A DNA stretch of 33,617 nt from a virus, in the IMG/VR virus record IMGVR_UViG_3300036715_000939, positions 1 to 33,617 of that record; one strand, written 5' to 3'. How positions within the stretch are numbered: the first letter of the stretch is position 1; each line of letters begins with the position of its first letter. The position numbers and the translations under genes were made by a program. The notes under the pieces are model-generated. The model worked only from the letters and a program-made list of their open reading frames with translations. It had not been told where the DNA came from and ran no database searches. This document shows, one piece after another, positions 25,384-31,847 of this stretch.

Positions 25384-27429
25384 ATGAATAATAAGCTTCA
25401 AACCAGTGACGATGTCATGGTTGAAATGCTTAACAAAATCGGAAAATCAGGCTTAACTGAAAAGCACGCCACTCGGCTTGGGTTCGACACGTATACAGCC
25501 CAGGAGTCTCTAACCTCCAATCTGCCCTTTCCCAAGGCGGGGTTTAAGATCCCCTACTATGACTTAGCTGGCAATGAAACAAAATTCTGGCGATTTCGTT
25601 ATCTTGAGTCCACCCTAAACGCCTGGGACAAAGCATCTGGTAAGAAGGAAATGCGCTACTGTCAGCCAAAAGGCTCATTGAACGAGTTATACCTGCCTCC
25701 TCTAGTTGACTGGGCCAAGATAGCTGGAGATACAACGGTCGCAGTTATCATTACAGAGGGGGAATTGAAGGCAGCCTGCGCCTGCGCCGCTGGATTCCCC
25801 ACCATTGGGCTCGGAGGAGTCTGGTGCTTCAGATCAGCAGCGAATCACATGCACCTGCTTCCGATGTTTGATGAATTCAAATGGGAGCAGCGAACAGTCT
25901 TCATTTGCTATGACTCCGATGCCGCTGTGAACACGAAAGTTATGGCCGCAGAGAACACCCTGGCCCGAGAACTAACTCTGCTGGGCGCCGTGCCCTTCAT
26001 AGTCCGCCTACCACAAACATCCCCGCCCCTGAAAACGGGGCTTGATGATTATTTAGTTGAGGAAGGGGTGGGGGCATTGAAGGCCGCGCTGCAAGAAGGT
26101 GTGGAATGGCGTGCCGCTAAAGAACTATTCAAACTCAACGAAGAAGTGGTTTATGTCAGAGATCCTGGTGTCATTCTTCGGCTGGATAACATGCAGAAGA
26201 TGACGCCCATGAGCTTCACTAATCATGCCTACGCAAACCGTCGATATTTTGAGGAAGTAATCGGCGCCAAAGGCGTGAAGTTAGTAGAACGAAGCGCCCC
26301 AGTAGAATGGATGAAGTGGCCACTTCGCGCAGAAGTTGCTCGCTGCGTCTACAAACCGGGCGAAGACCACTTCTACAAAGGAGCGATGAATACATGGCCC
26401 GGATGGGGCTGCTATCCTGCTGAAGGATCAGTTCAGCCATGGGAAGAACTCATGGCGTATATGTTCAATGTTGAAGATATCCCAGAACGGGCCAAAGATC
26501 GCGTGTGGTTTGAGCAGTGGCTGGCGTACCCACTTCAACACCCTGGCGAAAAACTCTATACTGCCGCAGTTTTCTGGGGAACAAGACATGGCACGGGTAA
26601 GTCACTGATTGGCTATTCCATGATCAAGATTTATGGCAAAAATGGAACTGAGATCGGCGACCGTGACCTCCACTCATCATTCAATGAGTGCATGGAAAAC
26701 AAGCAGTTTATCATGGGAGAAGAAATAACGGGAGGAGATAAGCGTGCCGTAGCCGATCACATGAAGTCAATGATTACCCAAAAGCAGATCAGGCTAAATG
26801 TCAAGTATATTCCAAGCTACACGATCGATGACTGCATCAACTACTATTTCACCAGTAATCACCCCGACGCGTTCTTTCTTGAGGATACAGACCGTCGGTT
26901 TTTTATTCATGAAATAAACGCTCCTCCGAAACCATTCAAGTTTTATACAGACTACATGACTTGGTTGAACGGCAGCGGAGCCAATGCGCTGTTTGACTAC
27001 CTACTGAAGATTGACTGCACCGGCTTCAATCCCCAGGGCGCCGCCCCTATGACGGTATCTAAGCAGGAAATGATTGATAATGGTAAGAGTGATATAGCCG
27101 CGTGGGTCGCGCTACTTAAAGATCAGCCGGATTATGTGACACGACTGGGCGGTGTGACCTTGAAATATCGTCTTTGGTCGGCCACAGAACTTCATTCAAT
27201 CTACGACAAGGATGGGCGCGGTAAGACGACAATCGGCGGAATGGCGCGAGAGTTGGCGCGGGCAGGGATTGAGAAAGCTGCTGAAGGGGCGAATATTTTC
27301 ACTGATCATGGGATGCAGAAGCTGTGGATCATTAGGCCGATTCCACACACGGTATCTCCTGCTGAATTGTCTGAAATGTATCTCACAGAACGGGGGATCG
27401 CATGCAAGAAAACTACTACAAAATTCTAG
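25384..27429 (+). CDS. Primase-helicase (DUF3854/TOPRIM plus DUF5906 type)
   Basis: 681 residues, ATG 25384 behind TTGGAGATAGT. The N-terminal part has a TOPRIM-like fold: VIITEGELKAACACAAGFPTIGLGGV around residues 120-145 (acidic Glu in TEGE) and VFICYDSDAAVN around 175 (Asp pair), as in DUF3854. The C-terminal half is an SF3-type helicase with Walker A GTRHGTGKS at 399-407, GEEITGGDKR and a SNHPDAFFLEDTDRRFF sensor-type stretch. Such proteins make primers and unwind DNA at the phage fork. The gene opens the replication block and overlaps the DnaJ-like gene by 28 bases. Confidence 0.85.
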   Translation: MNNKLQTSDDVMVEMLNKIGKSGLTEKHATRLGFDTYTAQESLTSNLPFPKAGFKIPYYDLAGNETKFWRFRYLESTLNAWDKASGKKEMRYCQPKGSLNELYLPPLVDWAKIAGDTTVAVIITEGELKAACACAAGFPTIGLGGVWCFRSAANHMHLLPMFDEFKWEQRTVFICYDSDAAVNTKVMAAENTLARELTLLGAVPFIVRLPQTSPPLKTGLDDYLVEEGVGALKAALQEGVEWRAAKELFKLNEEVVYVRDPGVILRLDNMQKMTPMSFTNHAYANRRYFEEVIGAKGVKLVERSAPVEWMKWPLRAEVARCVYKPGEDHFYKGAMNTWPGWGCYPAEGSVQPWEELMAYMFNVEDIPERAKDRVWFEQWLAYPLQHPGEKLYTAAVFWGTRHGTGKSLIGYSMIKIYGKNGTEIGDRDLHSSFNECMENKQFIMGEEITGGDKRAVADHMKSMITQKQIRLNVKYIPSYTIDDCINYYFTSNHPDAFFLEDTDRRFFIHEINAPPKPFKFYTDYMTWLNGSGANALFDYLLKIDCTGFNPQGAAPMTVSKQEMIDNGKSDIAAWVALLKDQPDYVTRLGGVTLKYRLWSATELHSIYDKDGRGKTTIGGMARELARAGIEKAAEGANIFTDHGMQKLWIIRPIPHTVSPAELSEMYLTERGIACKKTTTKF

Positions 27430-27734
27430 GCGTCCCGCCATCCGCTGCAATGTCGGAGATCAGAGAAGCCTACTGGAATATCGCCAAGGCAAACCACCCC
27501 GATCTAAACCCTAGCGGGTCGGGCATCATGGCCGCCGCTGCAGAAGCCTACGGTGTTCTATCCGACGATAAAAAGCGCATTCGTTACGACAGTTTGTTGG
27601 ACTTTACTCTGACTAAGTGCCCAGAGTGCTCTGGTCGTGGAACGACTTTGCGCGTGACTGGTTTCAATAAAACGGGTGCTCATACTGAGAAATGTAAGAC
27701 CTGCAATGGGGCAGGTTATGGAAATAAAGGCTAA
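27402..27734 (+). CDS. Mini-DnaJ: J-domain plus two CxxCxGxG repeats
   Basis: 110 residues. J-domain: YYKILGVPPSAAMSEIREAYW, HPD at residues 32-34, and a helix with LSDDKKRIRYDS. This is followed by CPECSGRG (73-80) and CKTCNGAG (98-105), half of the four-repeat zinc domain of bacterial DnaJ; the substrate-binding C-terminal domain is absent. It would stimulate host DnaK. It overlaps the primase-helicase by 28 bases, linking it to replication, for instance to remodelling of the replication complex; this is inference. Confidence 0.88.
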   Translation: MQENYYKILGVPPSAAMSEIREAYWNIAKANHPDLNPSGSGIMAAAAEAYGVLSDDKKRIRYDSLLDFTLTKCPECSGRGTTLRVTGFNKTGAHTEKCKTCNGAGYGNKG

Positions 27735-27753
27735 GTTTCTTTCTAAGATAAGG

Positions 27754-28107
27754 GTTGAAGGATATTGCTGGCGGGGGCCGGCATCCTAACAGACGATGGC
27801 TATGGGTTAGTGAACATAAATGGAACGAGCAAGCGCGCTCATCGTGTTGTCTTCGAAGAGCAAGTTAGAAAACTTTCCTCAAAAGAACTCCTGTCTGCGA
27901 CTTACAGCAACAGGAACTGTTTCAACCCTCTCATATGGAGATCATATCGCCAGGGAATCTTCGTCACAGAAATCAAACCGAGCACAACGCAACTCTTTTC
28001 AACTGTGCCCCAAAGGGCACAAGTTAGATGAGAATCGTAAGTGCCGGATATGCACCAATGACTACATGCGCGACTACATGCGCCGACGGCGCAAAGAAGC
28101 AAAATAG
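27754..28107 (+). pseudogene. Decayed HNH endonuclease gene
   Basis: Pieces of one HNH protein lie in shifting frames: GYCWRG in one frame (27760), ILTDDGYGLVNINGTSKRAHRVVFEE in the next, then SNRNCFNP followed in the third by SHMEIISPGNLRHRNQTEHN, and finally LCPKGHKLDENRKCRICTNDY plus a RRRRKEAK tail in the first frame. An intact HNH gene would read Cys-Trp, DGYG, AHR, CxNP-SH and Cys-rich end continuously. At least four frame changes and a missing His before the first Cys show decay. Neighbouring genes are intact, which argues against poor sequencing. Confidence 0.75.
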
Positions 28108-28109
28108 AG

Positions 28110-28139
28110 TTGGCGCAGAAACCAAACGAGCAGTATAAT
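28110..28139 (+). promoter_or_regulatory. Sigma70-like promoter
   Basis: TTGGCG (28110-28115), 18 bp, consensus TATAAT (28134-28139), then AAGGGGCTGGG before ATG 28160. The phased boxes of the other promoters are not present. Confidence 0.65.
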
Positions 28140-28159
28140 ATAGTAAGGGGCTGGGCACT

Positions 28160-28381
28160 ATGGACGAAGCAGTCAGAACCTCTCTGATGGAAGTATCACT
28201 GGCTATCAATGTATGTGAAATGAAACTTGAGCACCTTTCTCGGTCAATGGTTGGGAGGTCATATCATGAAAAAGAAATAGCCCAAGAACTTCAGCAGTGC
28301 CGCGCTCGTATAGACTGGCTGGTTCAGCCACACCCGCAGACAAACGCCCAGGTGAAAGAAGCACGATCAAAAGACTTGTAG
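28160..28381 (+). CDS. Small helical protein, 73 aa
   Basis: ATG 28160 behind AAGGGG. An N-terminal helix (VRTSLMEVSLAINVCEMKLEHLSRSM) and a second one (HEKEIAQELQQCRARIDWLVQPHPQT) form a likely helical hairpin or coiled coil. Ends 10 bases before the ligase, so they are co-transcribed. Function unknown. Confidence 0.5.
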   Translation: MDEAVRTSLMEVSLAINVCEMKLEHLSRSMVGRSYHEKEIAQELQQCRARIDWLVQPHPQTNAQVKEARSKDL

Positions 28382-28391
28382 AGGAGCAAGC

Positions 28392-29309
28392 ATGGCAATC
28401 AGGGGAATGAAGGCGGCCACCGCACCCATGGATCTTCGCAAGATGCGGCTTCCGAAGTATGGCAGCACCAAGATTAATGGCGTGCGCGGAATCGTTGTTG
28501 ATGGCGTATTGATGAGTTACAACATGAAGCCCATCGTCAACGACTTCACGCAGGCCATGTTCGGCAGGCCAGAGTTAAATGGTTTTGATGGAGAAATTGT
28601 GGTCGGGGCCCCAAACGACCACAATTCACTTCGCAACACAATGAGCGCCATCACTAGGCACCACGGGGAATGCGATGTTCATTTTTATCTCTTTGATAAT
28701 TACCTGTTAGAGGCCGATTATCACCGCAGGTACGAAAATATGCTGTGGCAGCGCGACACTGGAAAGTGGCGCGGCGTGTGCGACCGCCTTGTAGTAATTG
28801 AACAGAAAGCACTCGTGACATACGACGCTCTTGAAGCATTTGAAGAAGATGTCTTGAACCGTGGCTTCGAAGGAATCATGCTGCGAAGGATTGACGGGCG
28901 CTACAAGTTTGGGCGAAGCACCCCTAGCGAGGATGATCTGTGGAAAGTAAAGCGGTTCGTAGACGCGGAGGCCGTGGTAATCGGATTCGAGGAGGGAATG
29001 CACAATGCCAACGAACTTCAAGTGAACGAGCTGGGCAAGGCCAAACGGACTTCTCACAAAGAAAATAAAGTCCCAAAAGGCACGCTCGGGGGACTGCTGG
29101 TTCGCGGCATAAACGGACAATACAAGGGCGTTGAATACCGAGTCGGCATCGGATTCGATCAGCTAACCGCCCAAGAAATCTGGGACAATCAGGACACCTG
29201 GATGGGAAAGATCATCAAGGTGAAATACTTCCCAGTGGGAAACCTCAACAAACCGGCCCACACTTCATTCGAAGGCGAGTTCTTGGGTGAGCGGCCAGAG
29301 GGAATGTGA
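28392..29309 (+). CDS. ATP-dependent DNA ligase, T7-like
   Basis: 305 residues, ATG 28392 behind GAGGAGCAAGC. Seals nicks during phage replication. The nucleotidyl transfer domain shows motif I KINGVRG (Lys27 as the AMP acceptor; the usual KxDG Asp is Asn29), motif III FYLFDNYL, motif IV EGIMLRR (Glu160) and motif V LWKVKRF (183-189). The C-terminal OB-fold part holds LGGLLVRGINGQYKGVEYRVGIGFD and ends with VKYFPVG, as in T7 ligase. The gene overlaps the next by four bases (GTGA). The Asn in motif I is the only oddity. Confidence 0.88.
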   Translation: MAIRGMKAATAPMDLRKMRLPKYGSTKINGVRGIVVDGVLMSYNMKPIVNDFTQAMFGRPELNGFDGEIVVGAPNDHNSLRNTMSAITRHHGECDVHFYLFDNYLLEADYHRRYENMLWQRDTGKWRGVCDRLVVIEQKALVTYDALEAFEEDVLNRGFEGIMLRRIDGRYKFGRSTPSEDDLWKVKRFVDAEAVVIGFEEGMHNANELQVNELGKAKRTSHKENKVPKGTLGGLLVRGINGQYKGVEYRVGIGFDQLTAQEIWDNQDTWMGKIIKVKYFPVGNLNKPAHTSFEGEFLGERPEGM

Positions 29310-29473
29310 GGTCTTCCAAGCGCAGACTGAACTCCTGGCGTGGTCGCCAAGCCGGTAAGTCAGCCGAGCAGTTTGAAATGATGCGACGGTGGATTCTTGA
29401 TGTTCAGTACAGGGGTCTGTGCATCGTCTGGGACGCCTACCCCATGGAAGCATTTTCCTACTACGGAGCTTGA
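29306..29473 (+). CDS. Small basic protein, 55 aa
   Basis: GTG 29306 overlaps the ligase stop (GTGA), with AGAGGGAAT before it. Basic start (RSSKRRLNSWRGRQAGK) followed by a helix FEMMRRWILDVQYRGLCIVWDAY. The 3' end is one base from the next start. Function unknown; co-translation with ligase suggests a replication role. Confidence 0.5.
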   Translation: MRSSKRRLNSWRGRQAGKSAEQFEMMRRWILDVQYRGLCIVWDAYPMEAFSYYGA

Positions 29474-29474
29474 A

Positions 29475-29744
29475 ATGATCGACACGCCTCGTCTTAAAGA
29501 ACTTCTCAGCAGAGAGTACAGTGGGAAAACCGTGTTCCTTCTTGGCAAGAAACAGGAGTGGATGGTTGAGCAATTAATCTGCGATGAAAAGGATCTGAAA
29601 CGCCTGGGTGGAACGCACCTCGCCAGCGCCGAAATGGTCATAGCAGATCTACTAGCTCTGTTAGATCGAGCGCGTAACTATGTGACAGATAGTGAACTTC
29701 GTGCAGAAATCACCCGCGTAGCGCCCCCGAAAGCGAGGACATAA
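29475..29744 (+). CDS. Hypothetical protein, 89 aa
   Basis: ATG 29475 behind CGGAGCTTGAA; a longer frame from 29397 overlaps the previous gene. MIDTPRLKELLSREYSGKTVFLLGKKQEWMVEQLIC has a strand-like core, followed by an acidic helix (HLASAEMVIADLLALLDRARNYV). Between ligase and a further small gene. Unknown family. Confidence 0.5.
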   Translation: MIDTPRLKELLSREYSGKTVFLLGKKQEWMVEQLICDEKDLKRLGGTHLASAEMVIADLLALLDRARNYVTDSELRAEITRVAPPKART

Positions 29745-30043
29745 TGAAGTGTTTCATTATTGGTCTAGATGAAGGTGGAAAGATCATGGCGCGCTCACGT
29801 CATGAAGTTGAAATGAAGATCATCCTGGGGAAGATTGGCCCGAAGCCGGGGAGCTACGCGCTTGATATTCTCAGGTTCCCCACAAAACTTTTCAGACTTG
29901 GGCTTGAAGTAGAAGACATGACCGTGTACGTCTTCGACCCAGCACCAACAGCGACACTGGTCCGTGGGGATACACTGACTGCGAACATCAAGGGCGACGA
30001 CAAACTGTGGCCCGAGGAAGAAGTGGACTACTACAAAATTTGA
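29744..30043 (+). CDS. Hypothetical protein, 99 aa
   Basis: ATG 29744 overlaps the previous TAA by one base (TAATG). MKCFIIGLDEGGKIMARSRHEVEMKIILGKIGPKPGSYALDILRFPTK is strand-helix-strand, with an acidic C-terminal half. The GLDEGGKI start recalls proteins that bind nucleotides, but no motif is certain. Function unknown. Confidence 0.5.
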   Translation: MKCFIIGLDEGGKIMARSRHEVEMKIILGKIGPKPGSYALDILRFPTKLFRLGLEVEDMTVYVFDPAPTATLVRGDTLTANIKGDDKLWPEEEVDYYKI

Positions 30044-30056
30044 CGGTATTCTGCCC

Positions 30057-30085
30057 TTGCACATGAGGGTTTGGACGCCTACACT
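30057..30085 (+). promoter_or_regulatory. Promoter of the 143-aa gene
   Basis: TTGCAC (30057-30062), 17 bp, TACACT (30080-30085). An isolated TTTGACG box lies at 30040, 34 bp before the -10. Leader pairing GGCCC/GGGC then TTGGAGGGCC before ATG 30122. Confidence 0.55.
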
Positions 30086-30121
30086 TAACCACGGCCCAAA
30101 CGGGCACACTTGGAGGGCCTC

Positions 30122-30553
30122 ATGGCCAAAACGAAAACACCTGTTCCCGAGTTAGAAGTTCCTGAACCAACCGAGTTCCAAGTTCCCGAAAGCCTCGCAG
30201 CTTGCGCCGACTTGCTATACTCCACCCGTGAAATGCGGCTGGGTATTGAAAAACAGGTTGATGCGCTGAAGCAATGCGAGACGCAGCTTCGGGACCACCT
30301 GATCAACACGCTGCCCAAGGGCGAAGCTTCCGGGATCGCAGGGCGCATTGCACGCGTCGCCATTGTCGTAAAGGAAGAACCCCAGGTGCAGGACTGGGAT
30401 GCCTTCTATGGCTATATCAAAGAGCATGATGCCTTTGATCTGCTGCAGAGGCGTATGTCGGCCCCCGCAGTCAAGGCGCGTTGGCAGGAAGAAGAAACCG
30501 TGGCAGGGGTGGGCGTCTTCAACAACGTCACCATTTCTCTGCGAAAGGTTTAA
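30122..30553 (+). CDS. Conserved phage replication-region protein, 143 aa
   Basis: ATG 30122 behind TTGGAGGGCCTC. After a Pro/Glu/Val-rich lead (PVPELEVPEPTEFQVPE) comes a helical pair (MRLGIEKQVDALKQCETQLRDHLINTLPKGEASGIAGRIARVAIVV) and the phrase VQDWDAFYGYIKEHDAFDLLQRRMSAPAVKARW, ending VFNNVTISLRKV. Very similar text is common in phages next to their SSB and polymerase genes; it has no assigned enzyme function. The helices suggest it binds a replication partner, such as SSB or polymerase. Confidence 0.55.
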   Translation: MAKTKTPVPELEVPEPTEFQVPESLAACADLLYSTREMRLGIEKQVDALKQCETQLRDHLINTLPKGEASGIAGRIARVAIVVKEEPQVQDWDAFYGYIKEHDAFDLLQRRMSAPAVKARWQEEETVAGVGVFNNVTISLRKV

Positions 30554-30779
30554 GAATCCGTGGCGGATGTGAGTTGAGCTCGGGGTTGCAACCTAAAGCT
30601 GAAACAACATTCTGAGTTCGGAGAACCATCACGGCGCGTGTGCCGAGCCAATACCCTAGTCGCAATGCCGGATAGGTTTGAGTCCTACTGGTAGAAATGA
30701 GGGCGGTCAGTGATGGGCCACTTAATTTCAACGCTGAGTGCAGGCAGATCCCTGCACAGTTCACTAGTGGAGCAGCACC
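30554..30779 (+). other. 226-bp leader with a hairpin before the SSB-like gene
   Basis: A gene-free leader. A perfect hairpin GTGCAGG-CAGATC-CCTGCAC lies at 30738-30757, directly before the ribosome site GTGGAGCAGC. A tRNA-like stretch ATAGGTTTGAGTCCTAC at 30671-30687 has no matching acceptor stem. An isolated TTTGAGT box is at 30676 but no -10 is found 22 bp away. It is probably an RNA leader that could control translation. Confidence 0.4.
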
Positions 30780-31538
30780 ATGGCAAAGAAAGAAGTGCCC
30801 GCACCTGTCGTAACACAGGTCAACACCTGGGATCAGCAGCTTGCTGATGCCGCAGCAGAAGTTTCCAGCATGGAGTCTGGAAACAGCAATTTCATCAGCA
30901 CCCGCAACGGAATTCTGTCCTACAACGGAACGCCGATTCCCGGTAACAAGCTGAATGTCGTGGTAATCAACCACGCCATGGAGAACCACTACTACACCGA
31001 GCGCTTCGATCCGGACAGCCCTGCGAGCCCGGTATGCTTTGCATTCGGAACGGACGAGGCTACCATGGCCCCGCACGAACTTAGTTCGGAGCCGCAGGCC
31101 GAGAAGTGCGCGAGCTGCCCACGAAATCAGTTTGGTTCTGCTGACACTGGTAAGGGAAAAGCGTGCAAGAACATCCGGCGCCTTGGCGTCATCACCGAAG
31201 ACGACCTGGAAGACGTCAAAGCCGCTACCTTGGCTGTGATCAAGGTTCCCGTCACCAGTGTCAAGCCCTGGAAGGCATACGTCCAGAGTTTGAACAACAC
31301 GCTGCGGCGCCCTCCGTTCTCCGTAGTAACGCAGATTGCGCCCGTACCGCATCCGAAGCACCAGTTTGAGCTGACCTTCAAGCTGGATGCTCAGATCACC
31401 GACGGGGCTGACCTTCAGGCGATCCTGGACCGGCGCGACGCCGCCATGGAGGAACTGTGCCGCCCGTATGCGCCCCCCGTGGCGCAGGACGAGGCCGCAG
31501 AGCAGCCCCAGAAGCCTCAGGGAAAGCGCAAGTTTTAG
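30780..31538 (+). CDS. Conserved phage protein, possible ssDNA-binding protein, 252 aa
   Basis: ATG 30780. After a disordered start, the protein has a strand-rich core: SNFISTRNGILSYNGTPIPGNKLNVVVINHAMENHYY, a four-Cys zinc-like site (EKCASCPRNQFGSADTGKGKACKN, Cys at about 105, 108 and 122), VKPWKAYVQSLNNTLRRPPFSVVTQIAPVPHPKHQFELTFKLD, and an acidic/Lys tail. This pattern occurs in many phage replication blocks, and its position before the polymerase suits a ssDNA-binding protein, but no OB-fold signature is certain. A strong terminator hairpin follows. Confidence 0.55.
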   Translation: MAKKEVPAPVVTQVNTWDQQLADAAAEVSSMESGNSNFISTRNGILSYNGTPIPGNKLNVVVINHAMENHYYTERFDPDSPASPVCFAFGTDEATMAPHELSSEPQAEKCASCPRNQFGSADTGKGKACKNIRRLGVITEDDLEDVKAATLAVIKVPVTSVKPWKAYVQSLNNTLRRPPFSVVTQIAPVPHPKHQFELTFKLDAQITDGADLQAILDRRDAAMEELCRPYAPPVAQDEAAEQPQKPQGKRKF

Positions 31539-31550
31539 CGGTGGCCGCTA

Positions 31551-31586
31551 CAGGCCCGCAGGGGTTCAGGCACCTCTGCGGGCCTG
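31551..31586 (+). terminator. Terminator hairpin after the SSB-like gene
   Basis: Fifteen-pair stem (arms 31551-31565 and 31572-31586, one G-U pair), loop of six, then CTTTAT. T tract is short, so termination may be partial, leaving read-through to the polymerase. Confidence 0.65.
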
Positions 31587-31604
31587 CTTTATGGAGGGAT
31601 AGTC

Positions 31605-31847
31605 GTGACAAACCCAAACTATCTCGTTAAGGACCACCAAAGCATCAACTACTGGTTGATAGTCCTTAGGACATGGCGCACGCTCACAGCTTTCTTGAGT
31701 AAGACCACTGATGAGGAAGCCTGCTGGTCTCTTCTCAAGTTTGAGAAAGAACAGCAGAACCGGCCACTCTTCGTAAAGCGAATCTACGGCAAGGCATCAA
31801 TCCTACGGGCTCGTAATGAGCGCGCCAAACTGAAAGGCATCAAGTGA
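31605..31847 (+). CDS. Hypothetical basic protein, 80 aa
   Basis: GTG 31605 behind GGAGGGATAGTC. Helical, basic protein (NYWLIVLRTWRTLTAFLSKTTDEEACWSLLKFEKEQQ, then KRIYGKASILRARNERAKLKGIK). The sequence NYWLxxLRTW and EEACWSLLxFEKxxxNRPxFVKRIYGK recurs in small phage proteins next to DNA polymerase; role unknown. Overlaps the polymerase start (GTGA). Confidence 0.6.
   Translation: MTNPNYLVKDHQSINYWLIVLRTWRTLTAFLSKTTDEEACWSLLKFEKEQQNRPLFVKRIYGKASILRARNERAKLKGIK

Noticed and set aside
30671-30687. tRNA-like T arm
   Set aside because: Stem and loop resemble a T arm, but no acceptor, D or anticodon arms can be paired around it.
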